Numbered from the stretch's first letter, positions 8,713-18,987 are shown. The stretch: 64,000 bases of DNA from Candidatus Dormiibacterota bacterium (GCA_003153505.1 PLZA01000019.1:4076-68075); one strand, 5' to 3'. Notes: a model not told the origin generated them from the letters alone. Made by a program: numbers and translations.

Positions 8713-8916
8713 ATGGAGTACCTCTTCGTCCGCTGCCGCGAGTTCGCGTTAGCCGAACTCAACCGGCTCAAGCAGCGCCCCGAGAGTGGCCAGGGGATGG
8801 TGGAGTACGCGTTGATCCTCGTGCTCATCGCCGTCGTTGTCATCGTCATCCTGTCCACCGTGGGCAAGCGGATCAACAACGTGTTCTCGAACATCAGCAA
8901 CGGCCTGAGCACCTGA
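8713..8916 (+). CDS. Flp/Fap-type IVb pilin, orphan
   Basis: 'SGQGMVEYALILVLIAVVVIVILSTVGKRINNVFSNIS': Flp processing motif and hydrophobic segment. Confidence 0.85.
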   Translation: MEYLFVRCREFALAELNRLKQRPESGQGMVEYALILVLIAVVVIVILSTVGKRINNVFSNISNGLST

Positions 8917-8968
8917 GGCCAGTCCCGGGGTATCCGAGCGCGGTGGCGCGCCTCTATAGTCCCGACTC

Positions 8969-9922
8969 GTGGAGCGCGAGGGCGGTGTCGTGCGGGTGGC
9001 AGTCGTCCAACAGCCGCCTGTTCTGCTCGACCGAGGTGCAACCCTCGACGCGGCGGTCACCCATCTCCACGCGGCGGCCGCGGCGGGGGCCGGACTGGTG
9101 GTGTTCCCGGAGACGTTCATCCCCGGGTATCCGGCGTGGATCTGGCGGTTGCGACCCGGCGACGACGCCGATCTGACCGGCGAGATCCACCAGCGACTGG
9201 TGGACAACAGCGTCGACCTCGCTGCCGATGACCTGCGCTCGGTCCGCGAGGCAGCAGCAGAGCTTCATCTCGTCGTGGTGTGCGGCGTCCACGAACGCGA
9301 CGGCGCGTTCGGCCGATCGACGCTCTACAACACGGTGGTCACGATCGGGCCTGACGGCGCGATCCTCAACCGGCATCGCAAGCTCGTGCCGACGAATCCG
9401 GAACGCATGGTGTGGGGACAGGGTGATGCAGCCGGGCTGCGTGTCACCGACACATCGATCGGACGCGTCGGCACGCTCATCTGCTGGGAGAATTACATGC
9501 CGCTGGCGCGCTACGCCCTCTACGCCGACGGCGTCGAGGTGTACGTCGCGTCCACCTGGGACGAAGGCGAGACCTGGATCGCAACAATGCGGCATATCGC
9601 TGCAGAGGGGCGGTGTTGGGTGATCGGATCCGGGTGCGCATTGCGCGCCGCGGACGTGCCGGCGTCGTTTCCCGGACGCGAGCAGCTCTTTCCGGACCCC
9701 GACGAGTGGATCAATCCGGGCGACTCGGTGGTGGTCGCACCCGGGGGCACGATCGTCGCCGGGCCGATGCACGAGGAGATCGGAATCCTCGTGGCCGATA
9801 TCGAACCGTCGCGCGCCGCCGCGGCCCGACGCACGCTCGATGTCGCCGGTCATTACAGCAGGCCGGACGTCTTTCAACTGACGGTAGACCGCAGCGCGCG
9901 CGACCCGGTGACCTTCCGGTAG
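8969..9922 (+). CDS. Nitrilase (carbon-nitrogen hydrolase)
   Basis: Glu 'VVFPETFIPGYP', Lys 'HRKLVPTNPERMVWG', Cys 'GTLICWENYMPLARYALYADG'. Confidence 0.88.
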   Translation: MEREGGVVRVAVVQQPPVLLDRGATLDAAVTHLHAAAAAGAGLVVFPETFIPGYPAWIWRLRPGDDADLTGEIHQRLVDNSVDLAADDLRSVREAAAELHLVVVCGVHERDGAFGRSTLYNTVVTIGPDGAILNRHRKLVPTNPERMVWGQGDAAGLRVTDTSIGRVGTLICWENYMPLARYALYADGVEVYVASTWDEGETWIATMRHIAAEGRCWVIGSGCALRAADVPASFPGREQLFPDPDEWINPGDSVVVAPGGTIVAGPMHEEIGILVADIEPSRAAAARRTLDVAGHYSRPDVFQLTVDRSARDPVTFR

Positions 9923-10034
9923 ACACCGGCGGATCACGGCCTCTCGCGAGACCTCCGTCGCGCGTTCATACGTGGTTCACACGGCGCGCCGAAAGTGGTG
10001 CACATACCGTTCACCCTCCACAAGGAGAATCGAC

Positions 10035-10313
10035 ATGTATCGTGCAGGACGTACCGCCTGGGGCCTCGTCGCCATCGGGGCCGCGACCGCGGTCGGCATC
10101 ACGACGCGCGACCCCGGCTTCACCGTCATCACCTTCCTTGGCGCGCTGGTCGTGCCTCGTGTGCTCGGGCTGACGCCGCGGCGGAGAGGCTGGCGCGGTT
10201 TTGGACCGGCAGGCTTCGGGCCGCACGGCAAAGGCTGGAATGGCGCGTGCGCCGGTGCCGGCCATAAGTCGTCCGATCCGGAGGCATCCACCCCGGCGCC
10301 ACAATCGGTCTGA
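10035..10313 (+). CDS. Small membrane protein, unknown
   Basis: ATG preceded by AAGGAG; two TM-like stretches. Confidence 0.5.
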   Translation: MYRAGRTAWGLVAIGAATAVGITTRDPGFTVITFLGALVVPRVLGLTPRRRGWRGFGPAGFGPHGKGWNGACAGAGHKSSDPEASTPAPQSV

Positions 10314-10321
10314 CGATCGAC

Positions 10322-10345
10322 GGGGCGGCGGCTGCTCGCCGCCCC
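10322..10345. terminator. GC-rich hairpin without a clear U-tract (possible terminator)
   Basis: GGGGCGGCG-GCTGCT-CGCCGCCCC perfect 9-bp stem between two genes. Confidence 0.4.
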
Positions 10346-10369
10346 GCGTCGCCCTACGATGGCCCTGCC

Positions 10370-11059
10370 ATGACGAAAGTGCTGGTCGTCGACGATGAAC
10401 CGGCGATCGTGCGCTTGATTCGCGACTACCTCGAGCGCGCCGGTTTCGACGTGATCACGGCGATCAACGGCGAGGACGCATTGCAGACGTTCGCGCGCAG
10501 CGGCCCGGACCTGGTGATCCTCGATTTGACGCTGCCACGGTTGGACGGTCTCGACGTTGCTCGGGCCATGCGCCGCGCCGGCGACGTGCCCATCATCATG
10601 CTCACGGCGCGAGCCGAGGAGGCGGACCGGGTCGCCGGACTCGAGCTCGGCGCGGACGACTACGTCACCAAGCCCTTCAGCGCCCGAGAGATCGTGGCGC
10701 GGGTGCGCGCCGTGTTGCGCCGGGCACAGGCCGCCGCGATGCACGATGACATCGTTCGTGTCGGCGACTCCATGGTGCTCGACGCGGCGCGCATGCAGGT
10801 GCAGGTCGGGGGGAGCGATGTGCCGCTGACGGCGACCGAGTTCCAACTCCTCCTGCACATGGCCCGGCAACCGGGTCGGGTGTTCACCCGGGCTCAGTTG
10901 CTCGACGCGGTCCATGGCGTCGCCGTCGAATCCTACGAGCGCGCCATCGATGCGCATGTCAAGAACATCCGCCGGAAGATCGAGGACGACCCGCGATCCC
11001 CTCGTCGTCTCCAGACCGTGTTCGGGGTCGGATACCGCCTGGTGGACGGCGAGGCATGA
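10370..11059 (+). CDS. OmpR-family response regulator
   Basis: Receiver 'KVLVVDDEPAIVRLIRDYLERAGFDV' plus winged helix 'TEFQLLLHMARQPGRVFTRAQLLDAV...GVGYRL'. Confidence 0.92.
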   Translation: MTKVLVVDDEPAIVRLIRDYLERAGFDVITAINGEDALQTFARSGPDLVILDLTLPRLDGLDVARAMRRAGDVPIIMLTARAEEADRVAGLELGADDYVTKPFSAREIVARVRAVLRRAQAAAMHDDIVRVGDSMVLDAARMQVQVGGSDVPLTATEFQLLLHMARQPGRVFTRAQLLDAVHGVAVESYERAIDAHVKNIRRKIEDDPRSPRRLQTVFGVGYRLVDGEA

Positions 11060-12177
11060 GGTCGGGTCCGCCCTGGGGAAAAGGCGGCGCCGCCCGGCCG
11101 CCCTGGTGGCCGGAGGGCGACGCCGGACCGTGGTCCGGAGCACCGAACTGGCGGCGTCACGGGCGACGGCTGGCGCGGCGCATCGGGTGCTTCCTTGGTC
11201 TCGCGCTCCTGCTCGTCGTGAGCGCGATCTTCGGGGTGGTGTGGTTGTTGCTGAGCGCGTTTGGCGCCGTCAACTCGGCGCCGTTCGATACTGCGGTCGC
11301 GGTCACCGCGCTGGTGCTCGGCGGAGTCGCGATCGGGGTCGCGATCCTCGTGCTGCGGCGGCTCGCGGCGCCGGTCGGCGCACTCATCGAGGGCGCTCAC
11401 CGCATCGAGGCCGGTGACCTCTCGGCGCGGGTGCCGGTCCGAGGGCCGTCTGACCTTCGCTCCCTGGCCCGCGCGATGAACGCGATCAGCGGCCGTCTCG
11501 AAGCCGAGGAGACCCGGCGACGATCAGTGCTCGCCGACATCGCTCATGAGCTGCGCACGCCGCTCTCGATCATCCGGGGTCAGGCCGAGGCGATCGCCGA
11601 CGGCATCTATCCCGCTGATGCGGAGCACATGGCCCCGATCGTGAGCGCGACGGAGTCGCTGGAGATGCTGGTCAATGACCTCGGCACGCTGACGCTCGCG
11701 GAGAGCGGCGCCCTCCAGCTCCATCGCGAGCCGGTCGATGTTGCGGTCCTCGTCAATGAGACGCTTGGCGCCTTCGCTCCCGAGGCGCGAATCGCCGGCG
11801 TGGCGCTGACCGAGCGGCTCGATGCCGCCCTGCCGGCGATCGATGCCGACCCGGCACGCATCCGTGGCGTTCTGGGCAATCTCGTCAGCAACGCGCTGGC
11901 CCAGGCGCACCCGGGCGGCAGCGTGCGTGTCGAGGGGGGGCGGTCAGACGGTTTGGTGGCGCTCACCGTCTGGGACGACGGATCCGGGATTCCCGCCGAC
12001 CTGCTCCCGCGAGTCTTCGACCGGTTCGTGAAGGGACCGTCGTCCACCGGATCGGGGCTCGGGCTCGCAATCGTTCGCGATGTCGTGGAAGCCCATGGAG
12101 GCTCGGTCAGCGCGAGCAGCACGTCCGCGACCGGTACCGCGATCACGCTCCGTATCCCGGCGGTGACGCACGGATGA
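11056..12177 (+). CDS. Sensor histidine kinase (HAMP, HisKA, HATPase)
   Basis: 'DIAHELRTPLSIIRGQAEAI', 'GLGLAIVRDVVEAHGGSVSA'; ATGA overlap with the regulator. Confidence 0.92.
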   Translation: MRSGPPWGKGGAARPPWWPEGDAGPWSGAPNWRRHGRRLARRIGCFLGLALLLVVSAIFGVVWLLLSAFGAVNSAPFDTAVAVTALVLGGVAIGVAILVLRRLAAPVGALIEGAHRIEAGDLSARVPVRGPSDLRSLARAMNAISGRLEAEETRRRSVLADIAHELRTPLSIIRGQAEAIADGIYPADAEHMAPIVSATESLEMLVNDLGTLTLAESGALQLHREPVDVAVLVNETLGAFAPEARIAGVALTERLDAALPAIDADPARIRGVLGNLVSNALAQAHPGGSVRVEGGRSDGLVALTVWDDGSGIPADLLPRVFDRFVKGPSSTGSGLGLAIVRDVVEAHGGSVSASSTSATGTAITLRIPAVTHG

Positions 12178-12195
12178 TGTGGTAAGTACCCGGGG

Positions 12196-12957
12196 ATGAG
12201 CACGCAGCACGTCGCAACCGACTTCGCAAACTGGCTGGCACGCTGGGACGCACAGCAGCAGCGCCACATCCCGGACCGAGAGGAACGGTTTACCGCGATG
12301 GTCGACGCGCTGGCGGCGTTCGCCGGGCCCGAGCCGCGCGTGCTCGATCTCGGGTGCGGTCCCGGATCCCTCAGCGCGCGCGTCCTCGACCGTCTCCCGG
12401 GTGCGAGCGTCGTCGCAATCGACGCCGATCCGGTGCTCCTCGCCATCGGCCGCGGCGCGCTCGGAGCGCGCACGGGATTGACGTTCGTCGACGCCGACCT
12501 GCGCGGCGACTGGGTCGCCTCCCTGCCGTCGCCAGGGTCGTATGACGCAGCCGTTTCGACCACGGCGCTCCATTGGCTCGGGCTCGAGCAATTGCTGCAG
12601 CTCTATCACGTGCTCGCCGGAGTGCTCCGTCCAGGTGGCGTCTTCCTCGACGGCGACCGGCTCGATTTCGACCACGATCAACGCGCGATCGCCGCAGGCG
12701 CGCGCCAGGTGCGACCCGAGTGGCCCGACGCGCCCGAGGGCGCCGAGGACTACGACGCATGGTGGGCAGCCGCCGTCGCAGAGCCGGGGCTCACCGGTGA
12801 GGTTGCCGAGCGTGCTCGGCGCTGGCAGACGCATCCGCACGAGGACGAGGCGCACAGCTACGAATTCCACCGTTCAGCGCTGTTCTCCGCCGGGTTCGCC
12901 GAGGCGGGAACGGTCTGGCAGCACCTCGCGAATCGAGTGCTGATCTCGATCCGCTGA
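12196..12957 (+). CDS. Class I SAM-dependent methyltransferase
   Basis: 'RVLDLGCGPGSLSARVLDRLPGASVVAIDADPVLL'. Confidence 0.85.
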   Translation: MSTQHVATDFANWLARWDAQQQRHIPDREERFTAMVDALAAFAGPEPRVLDLGCGPGSLSARVLDRLPGASVVAIDADPVLLAIGRGALGARTGLTFVDADLRGDWVASLPSPGSYDAAVSTTALHWLGLEQLLQLYHVLAGVLRPGGVFLDGDRLDFDHDQRAIAAGARQVRPEWPDAPEGAEDYDAWWAAAVAEPGLTGEVAERARRWQTHPHEDEAHSYEFHRSALFSAGFAEAGTVWQHLANRVLISIR

Positions 12958-12991
12958 GGCGACGCGCCGGTGCCTGTGGCACCATTCGCGC

Positions 12992-13861
12992 GTGGTGGCG
13001 ACCGAATTCGATCTGCAGCTGACGTCGGGGCGGTTGCACGCGAGACGCCATGGCTCGCCCGGCGCCCCGCTCGTCCTGGCGGTCCCCGGGCTGTCGGCGA
13101 ATCTGATGAGCTTCGAGTTCCTCGGCGAACGCACCGACCCGGAGACCGTGCAGCTGGTCAGCGTCGACCTCCGCGGACGCGGTCTGAGCGACGTGACTCC
13201 GCCGGGGTCGTACGGCTGGGTGCGTCACGCGGCGGACCTCTTCGAAATCGCCGACCAACTCGCCGCCGAGACCTTTTCGCTGGTCGGGCACTCCATGGGT
13301 GCCGCGGTGGCCATGGCTGCCGCTGCCCAGGACGCGACCCGCATCGAGCGCATGGTGCTGGTCGATCTCTGTGGCGTTCCCGATCCCTCCACCGCCGCGC
13401 CGATCGGCGCGTCTGTCGCGCGCCTCGGTGCGGTGTATCCGTCAGCGCAGGCGTATATCGATCAAATCAAGGCGATCGGAACGATTCAGCCGTGGAGCGA
13501 GTATTGGGACCGGTACTTCCGCTACGAGTTGCAGCCCGCGGAAGGAGGCGGTGTTGCCGTACGCACCAGCCGGGCGGCGGTGACCGAGGACGCGATGTTC
13601 GGCGTCGGCGCCTGCGCTTTTGGTGACGCTGCGGGGGTGTACGGTCTCTGGACGTCACTGAGCATGCCGGTGCTCCTCCTCCGCGCCACCCGCGAGATGT
13701 TTCCCGGCACCGGATTCATCCTGAGCCGGCGCGATCGGGACCGCTTCACGGAGCAGGTTTCCCAGGCGGTCGCGGTCGATATCGACGCGAACCACTACAC
13801 GATCGCGACCAGCGATGAGGCCGCGGGGGCGATCGCCAGGTTCCTCACGCCGGGCGGGTGA
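12992..13861 (+). CDS. Alpha/beta hydrolase
   Basis: 'FSLVGHSMGAAVAMAAAAQD' nucleophile elbow. Confidence 0.85.
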   Translation: MVATEFDLQLTSGRLHARRHGSPGAPLVLAVPGLSANLMSFEFLGERTDPETVQLVSVDLRGRGLSDVTPPGSYGWVRHAADLFEIADQLAAETFSLVGHSMGAAVAMAAAAQDATRIERMVLVDLCGVPDPSTAAPIGASVARLGAVYPSAQAYIDQIKAIGTIQPWSEYWDRYFRYELQPAEGGGVAVRTSRAAVTEDAMFGVGACAFGDAAGVYGLWTSLSMPVLLLRATREMFPGTGFILSRRDRDRFTEQVSQAVAVDIDANHYTIATSDEAAGAIARFLTPGG

Positions 13862-13959
13862 TCCCGGAGCTGGAAAACTCACCCTGAAGGAGCCTGGGCA
13901 GAGGTCGCATGATCGCTGTACCCTGCGGTCACCTATGGGGTTGAACGGGTCGCTGTAGC

Positions 13960-14748
13960 GTGTCCGTACACGCACCCGACGTGACGTCTGCCGTGCTCGA
14001 GGTCGCAGGGATCGATGTGCACTTCGATGGTGTCGTTGCCCTCGACGGCGTCTCGCTCACGGTGCGCGAGCACCAGATCGTCGGTGTCATCGGACCGAAC
14101 GGCGCCGGGAAGACGACGCTGTTCAACGCCGTCTCGAGCTTCGTCACCCCAGTCACGGGCACGATCACCTACCGCGGACGATCGTTGATCGGCGTCCCGA
14201 CGTGGCGGCTCGCACACCTCGGCATCGCCCGGACGCTGCAGGGTCTCGGCCTGTTCCCAACGCTCACCGTGCTCGAAAACGTCATCGCCGGTGCGCCCTC
14301 GCGCGCGCGCCTGGCTGCGGACATGCTCGGCTTTCCCGGCTCCGACCGGCGCACCGAGACGCTCCGGGAGGAAGCGATGGCCAACCTCACCGAGCTCGGC
14401 GTCGCCGACCGGGCCGGCGCGTATCCCGGTGTGCTCCCCCACGGTGTCCAGAAGCGCGTCATCATCGCCCGCGCGCTGATGGCGCGTCCGTCGCTGCTCC
14501 TTCTCGACGAACCCGCCAGCGGGCTCTCCGCGTCCGACGTCAACGAGCTGATCGAACTGCTGCGCACCCTGCGGGAGCGAATGGCAATCGCGCTGGTCGA
14601 GCACCATGTCGACATGGTGATGGCGGTCAGCGACACCATCACGGTGCTCAACCTCGGGCAGGTGATCGCGTCGGGACCGCCGGACGAGATCCGCGCCAAC
14701 AGTGACGTCGCCAGCGCCTACCTGGGGCAGGCGGTCGCGCATGCTTGA
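13960..14748 (+). CDS. livG: Branched-chain amino acid/amide ABC transporter ATPase
   Basis: Walker A 'GPNGAGKTTLFNAVSSF', 'LLLLDEPASGLSASDVNELIELLRTLRER'. Confidence 0.88.
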   Translation: MSVHAPDVTSAVLEVAGIDVHFDGVVALDGVSLTVREHQIVGVIGPNGAGKTTLFNAVSSFVTPVTGTITYRGRSLIGVPTWRLAHLGIARTLQGLGLFPTLTVLENVIAGAPSRARLAADMLGFPGSDRRTETLREEAMANLTELGVADRAGAYPGVLPHGVQKRVIIARALMARPSLLLLDEPASGLSASDVNELIELLRTLRERMAIALVEHHVDMVMAVSDTITVLNLGQVIASGPPDEIRANSDVASAYLGQAVAHA

Positions 14749-15448
14749 GATCAGCGACCTGACCGTTGCGTACGGCGGCGTCATCGCGCTCGACCAGGTG
14801 TCGCTGTCGGTTCCCGAGGGCAGCATCACCGCAGTGCTCGGCGCGAACGGAGCAGGCAAGAGCACGCTGGTCAGAACCATCTCGGGCCTCGTCAAACCTC
14901 GCCGAGGTTCGGTGATGCTCGGCGATGAACAGCTGGTGGGGAGGTCACCCGAAGCGATCGCCCGTCTCGGGGTCGGTCACGTCCCCGAGGGTCACGGCAT
15001 CATCAGCGAGCTGACCGTCGACGAGAACCTGCGCCTCGGCGGTCTGTGGCGTCGCGATCGTGCCGATCAGCGTGTCGCGATCGAGGAGGCGTACGAGCTG
15101 TTTCCACCGCTTCGTGTCCGGCGCAGCGTGCACGCGTCCAACCTCAGTGGGGGAGAGCGGCAGATGCTCTCGATCGGCAGAGCCATGGTCGCCCGGCCCA
15201 CCGCGCTGCTCCTCGACGAGCCCTCACTCGGGCTCGCCGGTGGCCTGCTCGCCCAGATCATGCAACGGCTCGTCGTGCTGGTCACCGAGCGCAACCTGAG
15301 CGTCCTGCTCATCGAACAGAACGCACGGTCGGCGCTGTCCGTCGCGGACCAGGCCGTCGTCCTGTCGCTGGGCAAGATCGAATTGCGCGACAGTGCGGAG
15401 CGGCTCGCGGGCGACGACGCGCTCCGCCATGCGTATCTGGGGTTCTGA
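14741..15448 (+). CDS. livF: Branched-chain amino acid/amide ABC transporter ATPase
   Basis: 'MLEISDLTVAYGGVIALDQVSLSVPEGSITAVLGANGAGKSTLVRTISGL', 'LSGGERQMLSIGRAMVARP'. Confidence 0.88.
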   Translation: MLEISDLTVAYGGVIALDQVSLSVPEGSITAVLGANGAGKSTLVRTISGLVKPRRGSVMLGDEQLVGRSPEAIARLGVGHVPEGHGIISELTVDENLRLGGLWRRDRADQRVAIEEAYELFPPLRVRRSVHASNLSGGERQMLSIGRAMVARPTALLLDEPSLGLAGGLLAQIMQRLVVLVTERNLSVLLIEQNARSALSVADQAVVLSLGKIELRDSAERLAGDDALRHAYLGF

Positions 15449-15450
15449 CC

Positions 15451-16329
15451 GTGCGCCTCTTCGTGATCTATACCGTCGACGGGATCACCAACGGCATGGT
15501 CTATGCGGCCGTGGCGCTGGCGCTCGTGATGATCTGGCGCGCGACCCGGATCATCAACTACGCACAGGGCGCGATGGCGATGTTCACCACCTACATCGCT
15601 CTCGTGGTGATCCGACACGGCGCGCCGTACTGGCTCGGATTCCTGGTCGCCCTCGCGACCGGGCTGGTGCTCGGTGCGGTCACCGAGCGTCTCCTGGTGC
15701 GGCCGGTCGAATCGCGCCCGCCACTCAACGCGGTGATCCTCAGCCTCGGCGTCCTCATCCTGCTCGAGGCTGTGGCGCCGATGCTCTTCGGCGGCCAGAC
15801 ACAGTCTTTTCCGGTGCCCGTCTCGAACATCGACTTCGTCGTCGGCACGACCTCACTGCCGGTATCGCCGTTCGCCGTCTTCACCGTCGGCGCCGTTCTG
15901 ATCGCGATGCTCCTGCTGTTCCTCGTCTTTCAGCGCACCACGCTTGGGCTGCGCATGCGCGCCGCCGCGTTCAACCCGGAGATCGCGCGCATCCTCGGGA
16001 TTCGCGTCGGCAGGATGCTCACCCTCGGATGGGGACTTGCGGCGCTGCTCGGTGCGCTCGCCGGCATGCTGGCCGCGCCGGCCGTGTATCTCTATCCGAG
16101 CAATATGGACGAGGTGCTCGTCTTCGGTTTCACGGGTGCCATCATCGGTGGCCTCGAAAGCCCGGTCGGTGCAGTGACCGGAGCGGTGGGCGTTGGACTC
16201 GCGCTCAGCTACGTCAGCGGCTACATCGGCGCGGATCTGGCCCCCCTCGGTGGGTTCGTGATCCTGATCCTGGTGCTCATGCTCCGCCCGCAGGGACTGT
16301 TCAGCTTCGGGCGGCAGCGCCAGGTATGA
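15451..16329 (+). CDS. livH: Branched-chain amino acid/amide ABC transporter permease
   Basis: GTG start; 'DGITNGMVYAAVALALVMIWRATRIINYAQGAMAMF'. Confidence 0.87.
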   Translation: MRLFVIYTVDGITNGMVYAAVALALVMIWRATRIINYAQGAMAMFTTYIALVVIRHGAPYWLGFLVALATGLVLGAVTERLLVRPVESRPPLNAVILSLGVLILLEAVAPMLFGGQTQSFPVPVSNIDFVVGTTSLPVSPFAVFTVGAVLIAMLLLFLVFQRTTLGLRMRAAAFNPEIARILGIRVGRMLTLGWGLAALLGALAGMLAAPAVYLYPSNMDEVLVFGFTGAIIGGLESPVGAVTGAVGVGLALSYVSGYIGADLAPLGGFVILILVLMLRPQGLFSFGRQRQV

Positions 16330-17390
16330 ACTCCCTGCTCCGCCGCTTCACGTTCGTGCGTCACGGGCTGTTCTTCCTCGGGCTCGCTGTCGTGTTGCTG
16401 ATCCTCACGTCCTTCGTCTTTGACTCGTATACGAATTACAACGTCACCGAGGTGGCGATCTTCGCAATCTCGGCGGCCGGACTCACGGTCCTCACCGGCA
16501 TCAACGGCCAGGTTTCACTCGGTCACGGTGCGCTGATGATGATCGGTGCCTACACGACATCGGTGCTGCTCACCTGGCATCCCGACCTGCCACTCGTCCT
16601 GATGCTCATCGCCTCCATCGTCAGCACCGGAATCGCCGGTGCGATTGTCGGCATCGCTGGAGCACGCTTGCGCGGACCGTACCTTGCCGGCGCGACGCTC
16701 GCGCTGGCCGTCGCGCTCCCGCAAGTCCCGTCGCATTTCGCCAGCGTCTTCGGCGGCAACCAGGGGTTGAGCGTGTCGCCACCGACGCCGCCCGCCTTCC
16801 TCGGCACCAGTTTCGCGCCAGAACAATGGCTGGCCTGGATCACGCTGGCAGCCGCGGTGATCACGTTCTTCGTGCTGGCGAACCTGGTTCGGAGCGCGAC
16901 CGGGAGACGGTTCCGGATGGTGCGTGACAATGAGGTGGCCGCTCGCCTGTCGGGGATTGATGTCGCCCGCACTCAGGTGCTGGCGTTTGTGGTCAGCGCC
17001 GCGTGCGCCGGCCTCGCCGGGTCGCTCTTCGCATACTGGGTGACCGTCACGTCGCCGAGCGGTTTCACGCTCAACCTCTCGTTGTCGCTGCTCACGGCAA
17101 TCGTCATCGGGGGGCTGGGCAGTCTCAGCGGTGCGGTGCTCGGCTCCTTCATCGTGGTGTACTTGCCGGTCTGGACCGGTGGCTTCGCCAGCAGCCTCAA
17201 TCTGTCGAGCAATATCGCCAACAACGTGCCGCTCGCCATCTACGGCGTCGTCCTGATCGTCGCGATCCTCGTCTTCCCGCGCGGGGTCGCTGGGGGAGTG
17301 GCGTCGATCGTTCACGGGGTCCGGCGCGCGGCCGGCTCGAACCGCCGCGCCGGTGTCCTGCCTGCCGCCCCGCAGGCGCCTGCTCAATGA
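16326..17390 (+). CDS. livM: Branched-chain amino acid/amide ABC transporter permease
   Basis: 'AIFAISAAGLTVLTGINGQVSLGHGALMMIGAYT' is the LivM signature; ATG overlaps the livH stop. Confidence 0.87.
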   Translation: MNSLLRRFTFVRHGLFFLGLAVVLLILTSFVFDSYTNYNVTEVAIFAISAAGLTVLTGINGQVSLGHGALMMIGAYTTSVLLTWHPDLPLVLMLIASIVSTGIAGAIVGIAGARLRGPYLAGATLALAVALPQVPSHFASVFGGNQGLSVSPPTPPAFLGTSFAPEQWLAWITLAAAVITFFVLANLVRSATGRRFRMVRDNEVAARLSGIDVARTQVLAFVVSAACAGLAGSLFAYWVTVTSPSGFTLNLSLSLLTAIVIGGLGSLSGAVLGSFIVVYLPVWTGGFASSLNLSSNIANNVPLAIYGVVLIVAILVFPRGVAGGVASIVHGVRRAAGSNRRAGVLPAAPQAPAQ

Positions 17391-17429
17391 GTCCAGCAAT
17401 CGGAATCCGCACACAGAAGGAGCACGCGC

Positions 17430-18773
17430 ATGCGACCACCATTCGGTAGATCGAGAACCCTCGCCATTGCCGCCGTGGGAGGGACGGCGGTGCTGCTGAC
17501 CGCCGCATGCGGCAGTTCCTCGGGGACGTCCAACAGCGCCTCGGCGCCGGGGGTCACGGCGACCACCGTCACCATCGGCAGCACGCAGCCCCTGACCGGC
17601 CCGGCAGCGCCTGGATACTCGGAGATCGCGCCCGCAGCCAATGCGTACTTCAAGTACGTCAACGCACATGGCGGCGTCAACGGTCGGAAGATCACGTACA
17701 CGTACCTGGACGATCAGTACAACCCGACGAGCACCGCGACCCAGACCCGCAAGCTCGTCCTCCAGGACCACGTGTTCGCGATGTTCCAGGCGCTCGGGAC
17801 CCCAACCCACCTCTCAGTGGTGAGCTATCTCAACTCCGAGCATGTGCCCGACCTGTTCGTGGCATCTGGATGCAACTGCTGGAACAACGCATCACAGTAC
17901 CCGGACACCTTCGGATGGCAACCCAACTACACGATCGAGGGCAAGGTCCTCGGGCAGTACATCGTGCAGAACTTCCCGAGCAAGAAGATCGGCTTCTTCC
18001 TGCAGGGACCGAACGACGAGTTCGGCGCCGATGGATTGGCGGGAGTCATGGACTCGCTGCAGGGCAAGGGGCTCTCGGTCGACTCGACGCCGGCGTACTA
18101 CACACCGACTGCTGCCGGAGCCATGGCGGTCGGCGCGGCGATTGCTGGTCTGCAGGCGCAGGGGGTCCAGGTCATCGTGAGCTTCTCGGTCCCGCTGTTC
18201 ACCGCGGTCGCGGAGGCGAGTGCGGCCGGGCTCAACTATCACCCGCAGTTCGTGGTGAGCAACGTGGGGTCGGATCCGCCGACGCTCTCCGCCATCCTGA
18301 CCGGTGGTGCTCTCGGCAAGAAGCTCCCCGCGGGGCTGATCGCCGGCACCATCAGTGACACCTATCTGCCGGTCCTGACCGCCTCCAGCAATCCGTGGGT
18401 CACGCTCTTCCAGAGCATCAAGGCAACGTACGCGCCGTCACTCCCATGGGACGGCAACGTCGAGTACGGCATGGCCGAGGCGTACACGTTCGTCCAGGCG
18501 CTGAAGGCGGCCGGCCAGAATCCCACCCGCGCGAGCATGGTCGCGGCGGTGGAGAGCAGTCGCTGGACTGACGGTCCCGGCCTGACGCCCTATGCGTATT
18601 CGTCGAGCGATCACAACGGGTACACCGGCGTGCAGATGGTCACCGTCGGTGCGGATGGCACGCTCACGACGCTCGGCCCGGTGGAGACCACCGACGACAC
18701 GCCGACGGGCGCGATCGTGACGTACTCGGGCACGGCATCCACGCCGCCGACGAACGGTATCCCCAGCGACTGA
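17430..18773 (+). CDS. ABC transporter substrate-binding lipoprotein (Leu/Ile/Val-binding type)
   Basis: Lipobox 'VLLTAACGSSSG'; 'VTIGSTQPLTGPAAPGYSEIAPAANAYFKYVNAHGGVNGRKITYTYLDDQYNP'. Confidence 0.87.
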   Translation: MRPPFGRSRTLAIAAVGGTAVLLTAACGSSSGTSNSASAPGVTATTVTIGSTQPLTGPAAPGYSEIAPAANAYFKYVNAHGGVNGRKITYTYLDDQYNPTSTATQTRKLVLQDHVFAMFQALGTPTHLSVVSYLNSEHVPDLFVASGCNCWNNASQYPDTFGWQPNYTIEGKVLGQYIVQNFPSKKIGFFLQGPNDEFGADGLAGVMDSLQGKGLSVDSTPAYYTPTAAGAMAVGAAIAGLQAQGVQVIVSFSVPLFTAVAEASAAGLNYHPQFVVSNVGSDPPTLSAILTGGALGKKLPAGLIAGTISDTYLPVLTASSNPWVTLFQSIKATYAPSLPWDGNVEYGMAEAYTFVQALKAAGQNPTRASMVAAVESSRWTDGPGLTPYAYSSSDHNGYTGVQMVTVGADGTLTTLGPVETTDDTPTGAIVTYSGTASTPPTNGIPSD

Positions 18774-18784
18774 GGTGCAGTCTC

Positions 18785-18816
18785 GAGGGGTCGCGAGGCG
18801 TGACTCGCGGCCCCTC
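18785..18816. terminator. Hairpin terminator candidate between convergent genes
   Basis: GAGGGGTCGCGAG-gcgtga-CTCGCGGCCCCTC, 13-bp stem with one non-Watson-Crick position. Confidence 0.5.
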
Positions 18817-18822
18817 CGCGGA

Positions 18823-18987
18823 TCAGTCTGGTGGCTTCCGGCTCTTGAGCTTGCGGTGCACCGACATGTACGTCCGCCCTCGGTAGCGGCTGTCCGGTCG
18901 CGGCCGTGTGGGTGGCAGCCGGATGCCCCACAGGATCAGCGCCCCCACGCCGATGCCGAGAATGAGCAGCAGATAGACGCCGACCAT
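18823..18987 (-). CDS. Small (54 aa) single-TM protein
   Basis: 'MVGVYLLLILGIGVGALILWGIRLPPTRPRPDSRYRGRTYMSVHRKLKSRKPPD'. Confidence 0.5.
   Translation of the reverse strand: MVGVYLLLILGIGVGALILWGIRLPPTRPRPDSRYRGRTYMSVHRKLKSRKPPD

Noticed and set aside
15046-15450. N-terminal extensions of livH (15046) and livM (15393) in the ORF track
   Set aside because: Overlap upstream genes in another frame; GTG 15451 and ATG 16326 give proper permease N-termini.
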